From positions 1 through 53,297 of the forward strand of contig JAAZAP010000365.1 in the NCBI GenBank assembly GCA_012514255.1: DNA of 53,297 bases, read 5' to 3'. The position numbers and the translations under genes were made by a program. Below the pieces are notes generated by a model that searched no databases, was not told the DNA's origin, and worked only from the letters and a program-made list of their open reading frames with translations. Below are positions 43,496 through 51,066 of the stretch, piece by piece (the stretch's first letter is position 1; each line of letters opens with the position of its first letter). The DNA is from Bacteroidales bacterium (GTDB lineage Bacteria > Bacteroidota > Bacteroidia > Bacteroidales > VadinHA17).

Positions 43496-44887
43496 TCAGT
43501 GCAACCGGTTTATTATCAATACCCAATCGTTACCCTGTTCAGAGTCACCGGGAGGATCGAAGGCTGCCGGGCCTCTACAACCGAAGGTGCCGATCCGGGC
43601 GAGGGTACCGTCAGCCGGGTTAAGCCATGAAGCTTCGAACTCTCTCCAGCCGAGCTTGTCAGTATCGATATTTATTACTGAACCGTTACAGGTGTATGCC
43701 AGTGCATAACCTTCACCACGGGTGACAGCAATATGGTAATAACCGGTGCCGTCAACGCCTGTAAGCAGTTCCTGTGACGGTACCCTGTCAAAGAAAGGTT
43801 TTGATAGTATGAGTTCCTTAAGGTGTATCAGCTGTGATGACCCCGGGGCATCGAGAGCTTCATCCCAATACTCTTTAACGCCGTATGCTGGATTCTCATC
43901 GCCAGGCTTGTGGAACTGCATTACTGCATTATGCCCGTAAGTGAATCCGCATGCACCGGCAAACACTGACCACCAGGCATAGCGTCTTACATCAGAGGGG
44001 CCCCAGTAAGGCTGGGAAGGATCATGCAGTCCCTGGGGAATGGCCTCATATGACGGTTCTCCATCGAGGGAAGGCTTTACGGGAGTGCGTGACCAGTCGT
44101 CCTGCATATATCTCCAGTTATCCTCACCATAACTTAGCCCTGTAGTGTCCTGGTCATATCTTTTATGTCCTGACTGGAACATATTGAAGTCGAGCCACGG
44201 AGCATTGTGGAACCATTCTGACGACTGTGTCCTGCCGAAAGGGTGGAAGGTGATCAGGTGACCGGGGTCACCCTCGCGCAGGGTTGTTCCAATGGCATTC
44301 CATACGGCGGTTGAGTCACTGCCCCTGACGTCGCCGCCATTGACCCAAATTATGTTTGACTCTTTCCTGTAGCGTTCTGCCAGCCAGCGGGCATAATTTC
44401 GGGCCTGTTCAGCCGTCACCCTGCCCGACCTGACATTGGAGCCCCAGACGGGCAGCAGTGCCATGTAAATGCCCCTTTCGCGTGCCTGTCGGACTATATA
44501 ATCCACATGATCCCAGTAATCATACCCGGCCGGATCATCAGGTGAGGTCCCCTCTGTTGTAAGAGGTCTGTCGAGGCTGTTGGCGACAATGGCTGAGTCG
44601 CCATATATGTTAGTGTTGTTGCGGATGTCATGAACCAGTACGGCCTGTATCACATTGAATCCCTTTTCTTTCCGATCGTCGAGGTACTGCAGGGCTTCTT
44701 CGCGGTTCAGTTTGCGGAAGAGCAGCCAGCCTGTGTCGCCCAACCAGAAGAAGGAGTCGCCATTTTTTGTCGCAAGGTATCGGCCGTTATCTGTGACAGT
44801 CAGCGGCGGCGTCAGGTCACCGTCTGAACTGCAGGCGGATACCATGAGCACCGCGGCTGCAAACATAGCTCTGATCATTGACTTCAT
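43496..44887 (-). CDS. GH140-like (DUF4038) glycoside hydrolase, apiosidase-type lipoprotein
   Basis: 463 residues. Signal peptide with lipobox (M-V-S-A-C) near residue 19. The catalytic TIM-barrel begins N-G-R-Y-L-A-T-K-N-G-D-S-F-F-W-L-G-D-T-G-W near residues 35-54 and contains I-I-W-V-N-G-G-D near 179, H-P-F-G-R-T near 213, K-P-S-L-D-G-E-P-S-Y-E near 272 and Y-G-H-N near 321. The C-terminus looks like the collagen-binding-type domain of DUF4038 proteins. GH140 enzymes hydrolyse apiose in the pectin rhamnogalacturonan II. It heads a two-gene unit with the BNR lipoprotein. Confidence 0.85.
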   Translation of the reverse strand: MKSMIRAMFAAAVLMVSACSSDGDLTPPLTVTDNGRYLATKNGDSFFWLGDTGWLLFRKLNREEALQYLDDRKEKGFNVIQAVLVHDIRNNTNIYGDSAIVANSLDRPLTTEGTSPDDPAGYDYWDHVDYIVRQARERGIYMALLPVWGSNVRSGRVTAEQARNYARWLAERYRKESNIIWVNGGDVRGSDSTAVWNAIGTTLREGDPGHLITFHPFGRTQSSEWFHNAPWLDFNMFQSGHKRYDQDTTGLSYGEDNWRYMQDDWSRTPVKPSLDGEPSYEAIPQGLHDPSQPYWGPSDVRRYAWWSVFAGACGFTYGHNAVMQFHKPGDENPAYGVKEYWDEALDAPGSSQLIHLKELILSKPFFDRVPSQELLTGVDGTGYYHIAVTRGEGYALAYTCNGSVINIDTDKLGWREFEASWLNPADGTLARIGTFGCRGPAAFDPPGDSEQGNDWVLIINRLH

Positions 44888-44967
44888 TCAATTTATGTTC
44901 TTGTTCCAGATAAAATCAGTCTCTTTTTGGCCTGGCTTGATGGTACCCGGCAGGCTTACTGAAGCAC

Positions 44968-46425
44968 TTACTCAACTTTCCTGACCGTCATTCCGTTGAA
45001 GATGAAGCCCGTGATCTTTCCCTTTTCATCGGTGACGAATTTCAGGTCGCGCCTAAGTTCCCTTACAAAGAAGTCGGTCTCCGAGGTGAAATGTGCCGTT
45101 ATCCATATGCCGGGGGCAGGACTGATCAGCAGTTTGCCTCCTTCGACCTTCATATTGAATACTTCTCCTTCTATCTCGTATTTGCCGGAATACTTTTGCA
45201 GGAGGGTCTCTTCAATATCAATCACGGTCTTGTGTACAGGCTGGTAATAGTCTTTCCAGCCGTATACCGTGGCAACGCTGTTGGCCACCTCGGAGAGGAG
45301 GGAGCCATTGTCAGAGTTGGTCATTATCACAGCTCCGTTGCCATTGATTACATCGCCGATGTAATAACAGGTAAAGCCTTCATTGCCTCCGCTGTGCGAG
45401 AAATAAAAGCTTGAATCATTCCTGTCAATAAAGACCCCGAGGCCGGCATCTCCCATGACGGTATCCAGTCTCAGCCTGGTAAACTCAGGTGTCAGGACCT
45501 TTTCCGACTTCCCATTGTATGAAAGCATGGTCTCAATGATATATTTGCACAGGTCGGTGGAATTGGTCCATAACCCGGCTGCCGCCTGCTCAGGGTAAAT
45601 ATGATATTTGCCTTTGACAGGTGTACCGTCAGGCTTGTACCCGGTGGCCAGCAGGGTGCTGTCTGTGCCTGCAGGCGGCTGTTTGTATGAACTGGATTTC
45701 ATTCCCATCGGGTCAAGTACATTCTTCTGCATGTATTCATCATAAGCCTGGCCTGTGACATCCGTTACAACCAGCTGTGTTATTGTCGTACCACCGCCTG
45801 AGTAGACCGGGCCTGTGCCGGACTCTGCAAATGAACGTACAGCCTCCGTGTTTGCAGGTGGCTGCCCGTCGAGGATCTGCTGCACTGACGGGAGAGTGTC
45901 GCCCCGGGCGTATCCCGGAAATCCGTGTATGGTCAGTCCTGCTGTATGACTAAGGAGGGCTTCCAGGGTTATTGGTTTGCCGTTTGAAACAGTGTCATAG
46001 GGGAATTTCCATGATGCCAGGTACTCATTTATATCTGTGTGGAGGTCAAGCTTCCCCTCCTGCACCAGCTTCAGCACGCCCACGCCGTTGAGCGACTTGC
46101 TGATGGAAGCTGCCTGGAACAGTGTTTTCTCCGTTACCGGGCGCTTTTCGGAGGCATCGGCCCAGCCATATCCCCTGGCCCAGTCGATTTTGTGATTGTG
46201 TACCACTGCTATGCTGACTCCCGTAACCTTATGGTGTTTCATCCTCTCCTGCAGGTCCCAGGTAGTGTCATACTGTGTCCGCACCCAGTCGCCCAGGCTG
46301 TTCTCAACCAGTTTTATTTTTGCCTCTGTTTCAGAAGAATATGTAGTTTGTGTCTTCGGCTGGCATCCGATGATGATGAGCACCGGCAGGAGTGACGTGT
46401 ACAGGTAAAGTGTAATTCTTTTCAT
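44968..46425 (-). CDS. serine hydrolase, class C beta-lactamase/penicillin-binding-protein family lipoprotein
   Basis: 485 residues with a lipobox (I-I-I-G-C) near residue 21. The beta-lactamase-related domain shows the catalytic S-x-x-K motif in A-A-S-I-S-K near residue 107, a Y-S-G-G-G-T near 212, and F-S-H-S-G-G-N-E-G near 346. A C-terminal lipocalin-like domain follows (Y-S-G-K-Y-E-I-E-G, then the T-E-T-D-F-F region), typical of DUF3471-containing esterases/peptidases of this family. It faces the periplasm or surface. The substrate is unknown, and it stands between the GH140 gene and a long intergenic stretch. Confidence 0.87.
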   Translation of the reverse strand: MKRITLYLYTSLLPVLIIIGCQPKTQTTYSSETEAKIKLVENSLGDWVRTQYDTTWDLQERMKHHKVTGVSIAVVHNHKIDWARGYGWADASEKRPVTEKTLFQAASISKSLNGVGVLKLVQEGKLDLHTDINEYLASWKFPYDTVSNGKPITLEALLSHTAGLTIHGFPGYARGDTLPSVQQILDGQPPANTEAVRSFAESGTGPVYSGGGTTITQLVVTDVTGQAYDEYMQKNVLDPMGMKSSSYKQPPAGTDSTLLATGYKPDGTPVKGKYHIYPEQAAAGLWTNSTDLCKYIIETMLSYNGKSEKVLTPEFTRLRLDTVMGDAGLGVFIDRNDSSFYFSHSGGNEGFTCYYIGDVINGNGAVIMTNSDNGSLLSEVANSVATVYGWKDYYQPVHKTVIDIEETLLQKYSGKYEIEGEVFNMKVEGGKLLISPAPGIWITAHFTSETDFFVRELRRDLKFVTDEKGKITGFIFNGMTVRKVE

Positions 46426-46929
46426 GGCAGACAGTTTTTGGGGTTATTACTTGCGAAATTATGTGTGATTATGATGCAATCACCAAATATACAAACAGTC
46501 AATCACCTGACAAGGTTTTTAATGGGAAGGAGCAAAGCACCAAACCCGGGCATTGTGTTGATCAGCCGGAAATGAATAAATCTCTGCCATTCACAATGCT
46601 GAAAATGAATATGTTTGCCGGTATTGATCTCAAAAATAATTGGTTTGTGTTAAAAGGAGTCCTATATTTGATCAGGATGACCGGATTCCATCAGTCTGTA
46701 CGATGCAGTTGAGATTAATGCTTTCCTGTCAAAGCAGCAGGGAACTTAATCCGGGAAAGTGCCGGTCAATGCGTGGTTTTCCTGCAATTCTCAAAAGCTT
46801 GCAGGCGATTATTGATGTAAAGCAGGAGCTGAGGTATTCAGTTTTGGCGAAACAAATGGCAACATTTTCAATATTTTGCTGATTATAAATTGGCCACTTT
46901 CTTTAATTGTTAACTAAAAAACCACACTT
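46426..46929. other. long intergenic region, left copy of a direct repeat
   Basis: No gene that I can support in 504 bases; short frames here lack family resemblance. It contains the left copy (46536-46567) of a 32-bp repeat whose right copy is at 47491-47522. Confidence 0.4.
46536..46567 (+). repeat. 32-bp direct repeat, left copy
   Basis: AGCA-c-CAAACCCGGGCATTG then TGTTgATCAGCC. It matches 47491-47522 at 30 of 32 bases in the same orientation, 955 bp away. The pair flanks the DUF4440-like lipoprotein gene. Confidence 0.75.
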
Positions 46930-47418
46930 ATGAAAAAGACCGTTGTTTTCCTGATTTTGCTGGCGGTTGTTTCAAGCAGCTGCAACAACACTGAGCCCGC
47001 AATGCTTACTGAAGAACAGAAGCAGGCAATCATTAATGAGATCGAAGTTGTTGATGCTGCAATAGCTGACCGACTGAACAACAGAGACGCTGCAGGTGCC
47101 TTTGGTTACTTCAGCGAGAACAATTTTCTGAAGTTCATTGATAATGGCCAATTGAAGACGGATCTAAATTCTGTGACCTCAAATTTTGCTGAAGGATTTG
47201 CAAATTTTGAAAGCGTAAAGCTGCTATTCGCAGACAGGCAGTATTCAGTACTGACTTCGAATCTGGTACTATCAACCGCAAGTTTCACCGAGGAAATAAT
47301 AACTTTCAGTCGCGATACTCTAAATTTTAATGGTGCAATGACAACACTTTTTCAAAAGAGTGACGATTCGTGGCAGGTTTTGCACGTGCATCAGTCCTAT
47401 TTTCCGGTTTCTAAATGA
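46930..47418 (+). CDS. SnoaL/DUF4440-like (NTF2 fold) lipoprotein
   Basis: 162 residues with a signal peptide and lipobox (V-S-S-S-C) near residue 18. The body looks like an NTF2-like cone: an N-terminal helix (E-Q-K-Q-A-I-I-N-E-I-E-V-V-D-A-A-I), D-A-A-G-A-F-G-Y-F-S, and a C-terminal strand with W-Q-V-L-H-V-H-Q-S. In many such proteins this last strand closes the pocket. The function is unknown. It stands alone, flanked on both sides by copies of a 32-bp repeat. Confidence 0.7.
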   Translation: MKKTVVFLILLAVVSSSCNNTEPAMLTEEQKQAIINEIEVVDAAIADRLNNRDAAGAFGYFSENNFLKFIDNGQLKTDLNSVTSNFAEGFANFESVKLLFADRQYSVLTSNLVLSTASFTEEIITFSRDTLNFNGAMTTLFQKSDDSWQVLHVHQSYFPVSK

Positions 47419-47490
47419 AAGCCAGCCGAACCCTTCCTCTTTTTTATTAAGCCTTGTTTAGAGTAAAATGTTTCCTGTTGGCAGGATGGG

Positions 47491-47522
47491 AGCATCAAAC
47501 CCGGGCATTGTGTTTATCAGCC
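47491..47522 (+). repeat. 32-bp direct repeat, right copy
   Basis: AGCA-t-CAAACCCGGGCATTG then TGTTtATCAGCC. Two differences from the left copy at 46536-46567. It lies between the DUF4440-like gene and the hemerythrin gene. Confidence 0.75.
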
Positions 47523-47569
47523 TGAGAAAGCAAAATTAAACCAAAAAAAATTTACTCCCGATTGTTTTA

Positions 47570-48082
47570 ATGTTCATAAATGACTGTGTTTCCGGCATGC
47601 TGGCAGACAGTAACGATATTCTTGACCTGCTGGGGTTTCTGAGTGAATTTGCGGACAAGTGTCATCATGGCAAGGAAGAGGATCTTCTCATTCCCGGGAT
47701 ACTGAAGTCACGGATACTGGAAAACAATGGCCCCATCAGTGCAATACTCTCTGAGCATGTTCAGGGGCGTGATTACATTGCAAAGATGCGAAAGAGCATC
47801 AATGGCGGGACTATTAAGGTTGACGAATTTCTCAGGTCGTCAATGGAGTATGTAACACTGCTTAGGGATCATATCAGGAAGGAAAACACGTTACTTTTTC
47901 CGCTGATTGAAGCCAGGATGCCCATGGATGAACAGCATAGCCTGTATGGTGAGTTCATGGAATTTGAATACCGCCAGATAGGATATGGCCGGCATGAAGA
48001 GTTACACTCCATGCTGGAAAGACTTGAGAAGAAGTATCCATCCAGGAGAGATCCCGAAAGCACCTGGCACGGTATCAGCTGA
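47570..48082 (+). CDS. hemerythrin-like (HHE) protein, N-terminally short
   Basis: 170 residues. F-A-D-K-C-H-H-G-K-E-E-D-L-L-I-P at residues 27-42 is the second-helix signature of hemerythrin-like HHE domains, followed by L-S-E-H near residue 61 and H-I-R-K-E-N-T-L-L-F-P near 101-111. The first helix, usually carrying E-H-x-x-I, is not present; the frame has a TAA not far above the ATG. One of the usual iron ligands is therefore missing, or the start of the gene has been lost. Members bind a di-iron centre and sense or store oxygen or nitric oxide. No linked partner was seen. Confidence 0.75.
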   Translation: MFINDCVSGMLADSNDILDLLGFLSEFADKCHHGKEEDLLIPGILKSRILENNGPISAILSEHVQGRDYIAKMRKSINGGTIKVDEFLRSSMEYVTLLRDHIRKENTLLFPLIEARMPMDEQHSLYGEFMEFEYRQIGYGRHEELHSMLERLEKKYPSRRDPESTWHGIS

Positions 48083-48191
48083 CCGGGACTGCCAAGAAGA
48101 GTGCGTGAGCCGGCGGCTTCGCCATTCAGACCGATGTAGGCAGAGGTTTCTGCCAGCAGTCTGACAGCCTTTCATCTGTTTTTACCAGTGT

Positions 48192-48575
48192 TTAGTCCAT
48201 GGAGGCTTCCCCTGCAGGTGCGGGAGGAGGCGTGCTCTTTCTCAACAGGCCGAAAATGTGCCCTACGCCTACTACAAAGAATACTCCACCGTCATAGACC
48301 TGCAGCATGGGTGAGATTGACAAACCCCAGTACCTGCTGAAGGGGAATTCAAATTTCGGATTAACAACAAAACTAATTGCATGGCCGGTCTCATAATCCC
48401 AGGTGTAATTCTCGGTCATGAAATCATCGGTGTGCTGCCAGTTGACAGGTTCCTTCGTTGTAACAAATCCCAGTCCCAGCGATAAATTAATACGAGCTGT
48501 TCCGGCTTCATTGAGCTTTTTAATAATTCCAAAATCAAGGTGGATGCTACTGAAATTGTCACGGGGTGTGCCCAC
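48192..48575 (-). CDS. beta-barrel-like outer membrane protein, apparently lacking its signal peptide (paralogue of 50530-50955)
   Basis: About 127 residues of alternating beta-strand pattern (A-R-I-N-L-S-L-G-L-G-F, then I-S-F-V-V-N-P-K-F-E-F-P-F, L-S-I-S-P-M-L-Q-V), with a C-terminal L-R-K. It is clearly homologous to the frame at 50530-50955 over most of its length. The start is a GTG at 48575. The frame upstream (G-K-G-I-L-T-L-G-V) continues the homology for only a few codons to a TAA, and no signal peptide is visible, so the gene is probably 5'-truncated. I do not recognise a named family. Confidence 0.45.
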   Translation of the reverse strand: MGTPRDNFSSIHLDFGIIKKLNEAGTARINLSLGLGFVTTKEPVNWQHTDDFMTENYTWDYETGHAISFVVNPKFEFPFSRYWGLSISPMLQVYDGGVFFVVGVGHIFGLLRKSTPPPAPAGEASMD

Positions 48576-48706
48576 ACCAAGTGTCAGTATTCCTTTCCCT
48601 GAGAGTTACGTGACTATTTGACATGCCTGCACCCGGAGAAATGGAAGGAAAACAGCTTCTTTCCCCATATTTTGTATAAAAGATTGAATATAATTTCGTA
48701 ATTTGC

Positions 48707-48725
48707 GTTACGTAAAAAACGTAAC
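48707..48725 (+). promoter_or_regulatory. perfect inverted repeat directly in front of the ATPase start codon
   Basis: GTTACGT (48707-48713), AAAAA and ACGTAAC (48719-48725) are followed at once by the ATG at 48726. In RNA this is a 7-bp hairpin touching the start codon. In DNA it is a dyad that could be an operator. A TAATTTG lies just upstream. Confidence 0.5.
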
Positions 48726-49865
48726 ATGAAAACTGAAATCACCAATCCGTTCATTACGGGGGGATATGCAGGCCCGGAATATTTCTGTGACAGGGAAAAT
48801 GAGACAAAGAGGCTTGCCGGCGCCATTGACTCGCGAAGGAATTTAACCCTGATATCCCTCAGGAGGATGGGCAAAACGGGTTTGCTCAGGCACCTGAAGC
48901 ACCAGATTGAGAAAAGGGGAAAATCATGCGTCGTAGTCTATACCGACCTTCTTCCGACTATGAATTGCAACGACATGCTGAATGCTGTTTCTACGGCACT
49001 TTTCAGGGTAAGGCAGAAGGAAAGGAATTTCATGGAAAAAATGTTTGGCCTGATGGGTTCGCTTCGTCCGAAACTGTCGATAGACCCTCTGACAGGAGAA
49101 CCGGCGGTTGAGCTGACAGTGGAGACAACCACTGACATCAGCACAGGGCTTGACAGCATTATGCTACTGATTTCGGAGATAAAGCGGGATATCGTATTCA
49201 TGTTTGATGAATTCCAGCAGGTAGCGAAGTATCCGGAAAAAAACACCGAAGCAATGCTGCGGACGGTAATACAGGCTTACCCCGTCATCCCGTTCATTTT
49301 CTCAGGCAGCAGCAAGCATATGCTTGAAAATATGTTCATGTCGGCCGGAAGCCCGTTTTACCAGAGCTCTGAACTCATGTACCTTGAAAGGATCCCGGAG
49401 AATGATTACGCTGAATTCATCAAAAGTCATTTTCAAAAAGCCGGCAGGGAGATTGATGATGATTCATTGCTGAGAATTTTCCGGTGGACAAGGCTCCACA
49501 CGTGGTATGTGCAGTACGTGTGCAGCCTCATTTATGAGCAAGGGTATAAAAACACAGGTGCAGACGAAGTCAACCGGGCTTTTCACCGTATTATGACTGA
49601 TTTTGAACCACAGTATATCAATTACCGGAACCTGCTTTCTGCCCACCAGTTCAGGCTGCTGATGGCAATTGCAGCTGAAGACGGCGTAGATCAGCCAACT
49701 GCAGGAGGGTTTATCTCACGATACGGACTTACAAGTCCCAGCTCAGTCTCAGCGTCACTTAAGTCGCTTGCAGATAAGGAGATGGTGGTTTTAGATCATG
49801 GGAAGTGGCAGGTTTATGATGTTTTTTTTTCGCGATGGCTTCAGTATCATTACTCAGGGGCCTGA
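48726..49865 (+). CDS. STAND/archaeal-ATPase-like P-loop ATPase
   Basis: 379 residues. It begins N-P-F-I-T-G-G-Y-A-G-P-E-Y-F-C-D-R-E-N-E, the usual start of this ATPase family. The P-loop is I-S-L-R-R-M-G-K-T at residues 43-51 and Walker B is I-V-F-M-F-D-E-F near 156, followed by F-I-F-S-G-S-S sensor residues. The C-terminal part looks like a winged helix (S-P-S-S-V-S-A-S-L-K-S-L). Such proteins are frequent in Bacteroidota, related to the DUF4143-type ATPases and ORC-like ATPases, and have no settled function. It stands alone behind a start-proximal inverted repeat. Confidence 0.85.
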   Translation: MKTEITNPFITGGYAGPEYFCDRENETKRLAGAIDSRRNLTLISLRRMGKTGLLRHLKHQIEKRGKSCVVVYTDLLPTMNCNDMLNAVSTALFRVRQKERNFMEKMFGLMGSLRPKLSIDPLTGEPAVELTVETTTDISTGLDSIMLLISEIKRDIVFMFDEFQQVAKYPEKNTEAMLRTVIQAYPVIPFIFSGSSKHMLENMFMSAGSPFYQSSELMYLERIPENDYAEFIKSHFQKAGREIDDDSLLRIFRWTRLHTWYVQYVCSLIYEQGYKNTGADEVNRAFHRIMTDFEPQYINYRNLLSAHQFRLLMAIAAEDGVDQPTAGGFISRYGLTSPSSVSASLKSLADKEMVVLDHGKWQVYDVFFSRWLQYHYSGA

Positions 49866-49950
49866 CGGACGCAAGCCGGGAATCCGGGAGTGGTATTTTT
49901 AGCACGAAATTTGACCTTGTAATATCAGTAACCTCCAAATAAATAATACG

Positions 49951-50295
49951 ATGAAAAAGTTATACTACGTTTCCGTCCTCCTGGTGTTGCTGGCGGTTTC
50001 CGTCACCGCCTCGGCCCAGAAGGTCTTCAGCGTCCAGTATGAGAACCAGGCGGATGTGAAGGTTTATGTGGTAAAATACGAGAACCAGGCCGATCTGAAG
50101 GTATTTAAGGTGAAATATGAAAACCAGGCAGGGGAGAACAACGGAAAATGGTTCTTTACCGATTATGCCAGCCAGGCAAAGAAGAAGATCTATTTCGTGG
50201 AGTATGAGAACCAGGCCGACCTGAAGATCTATTTCGTGGAGTATGAGAACCAGGCCGGTTGGAGGAATAAGGAGAAGATCCACCTGATGTATTAA
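49951..50295 (+). CDS. secreted short-repeat protein, DUF6150-like
   Basis: 114 residues. Signal peptide at residues 1-22 (V-T-A-S-A). The mature part is a chain of about six imperfect 12-15-residue repeats with the core Y-E-N-Q-A-(D/G), each preceded by V-F-x-V-x or I-Y-F-V-E. One unit is degenerate (D-Y-A-S-Q-A-K). This matches my memory of the DUF6150 family. Repeats at DNA level are close to identical between neighbouring units, so copy number may vary. The role is unknown. It probably lies in the periplasm or outside the cell. Confidence 0.75.
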   Translation: MKKLYYVSVLLVLLAVSVTASAQKVFSVQYENQADVKVYVVKYENQADLKVFKVKYENQAGENNGKWFFTDYASQAKKKIYFVEYENQADLKIYFVEYENQAGWRNKEKIHLMY

Positions 50296-50348
50296 ACCGC
50301 ATGGATCTGACAAGGGTTGTCTCTATGAATCGGAGAGTGTCTCCAGGC

Positions 50349-50469
50349 TTACTCTAATGGTTTCGGCAACTCGTTTTTGATAATTTCGACGGCCTTGTAC
50401 AGGATCACGATCTCCAGTAGTTCGGCAGGGATCAGCATTATATATCCGATGAATGACAGGATGATCGTC
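50349..50469 (-). pseudogene. C-terminal remnant of a second HTH-membrane protein gene
   Basis: The minus-strand frame reads T-I-I-L-S-F-I-G-Y-I-M-L-I-P-A-E-L-L-E-I, then V-I-L-Y-K-A-V-E-I-I-K and a stop. It is a close copy of the end of the HTH-membrane protein encoded at 37215-38072. Similarity stops abruptly near 50470, where the preceding part of the gene is missing. The rest of the 50296-50529 gap holds nothing I recognise. Confidence 0.8.
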
Positions 50470-50529
50470 GCGGAATGATGTGTTGCGGGCAGTTACGGGG
50501 AAGCGTGGTCAATCGTGATAGTTTAGTAC

Positions 50530-50955
50530 TCAGGGATCCTGACCATGGCTAATCAGGCTCGTGGATTCTGGCGACAGGTCGGTCTTTTTCCTTAAGCGTC
50601 CAAGCATTATCCCGGCTCCCAATCCAATAAATGTTCTGTCTTTGTTTATCTGTAACATTGGGTATAACGTTATTCCTATTGCTGTGGCCAGAGGAAACTC
50701 AAATCTGGGATTGATGATCAGGCTAACGGTTGAATGTCTTTCAATATCATATTTATAGTTATCGCCAAGCCATGAATTACTGCTGACTGGTTTCCAGTTT
50801 GTCGGTTCAGTTATGACGGTATAACCTACTCCGCCAGCCAGGTTTAGTCTGATCTGGCCTGATTCACCCAGGGGAAATATTCTTCCGAACAGGACCTGAT
50901 AATTCTTCATATGGTCCAGGTGCAGCTCACCCAGGCCCAGGGAAAAAATGCCCAT
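50530..50955 (-). CDS. beta-barrel-like outer membrane protein, signal peptide not visible (paralogue of 48192-48575)
   Basis: 141 residues with the same strand pattern as the frame at 48192-48575: G-I-F-S-L-G-L-G near the start, L-N-L-A-G-G-V-G-Y, E-P-T-N-W, I-I-N-P-R-F-E-F-P-L, L-Y-P-M-L-Q-I, and L-R-K-K at the end. It begins at ATG 50955, with in-frame TAA shortly above and no signal peptide, so it begins at the same point in the protein as its paralogue. Either the family is unusual or both copies lost the same 5' part. The family is not recognised. Confidence 0.5.
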   Translation of the reverse strand: MGIFSLGLGELHLDHMKNYQVLFGRIFPLGESGQIRLNLAGGVGYTVITEPTNWKPVSSNSWLGDNYKYDIERHSTVSLIINPRFEFPLATAIGITLYPMLQINKDRTFIGLGAGIMLGRLRKKTDLSPESTSLISHGQDP

Positions 50956-51066
50956 TTCATGATTACACGATTAGTTTGTATTCGGATTCCGCTAATCTTC
51001 AATCAAAGTTACACCCTCAGTAACCGGAAGTCAATTATTTTTTAGCCTGTTTTCCCGGCCCGATAT

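Noticed and set aside
46461..46882. Two plus-strand frames of 80-83 codons
   Set aside because: No recognisable motif, no clear start signal, and one crosses the direct repeat; treated as non-coding.
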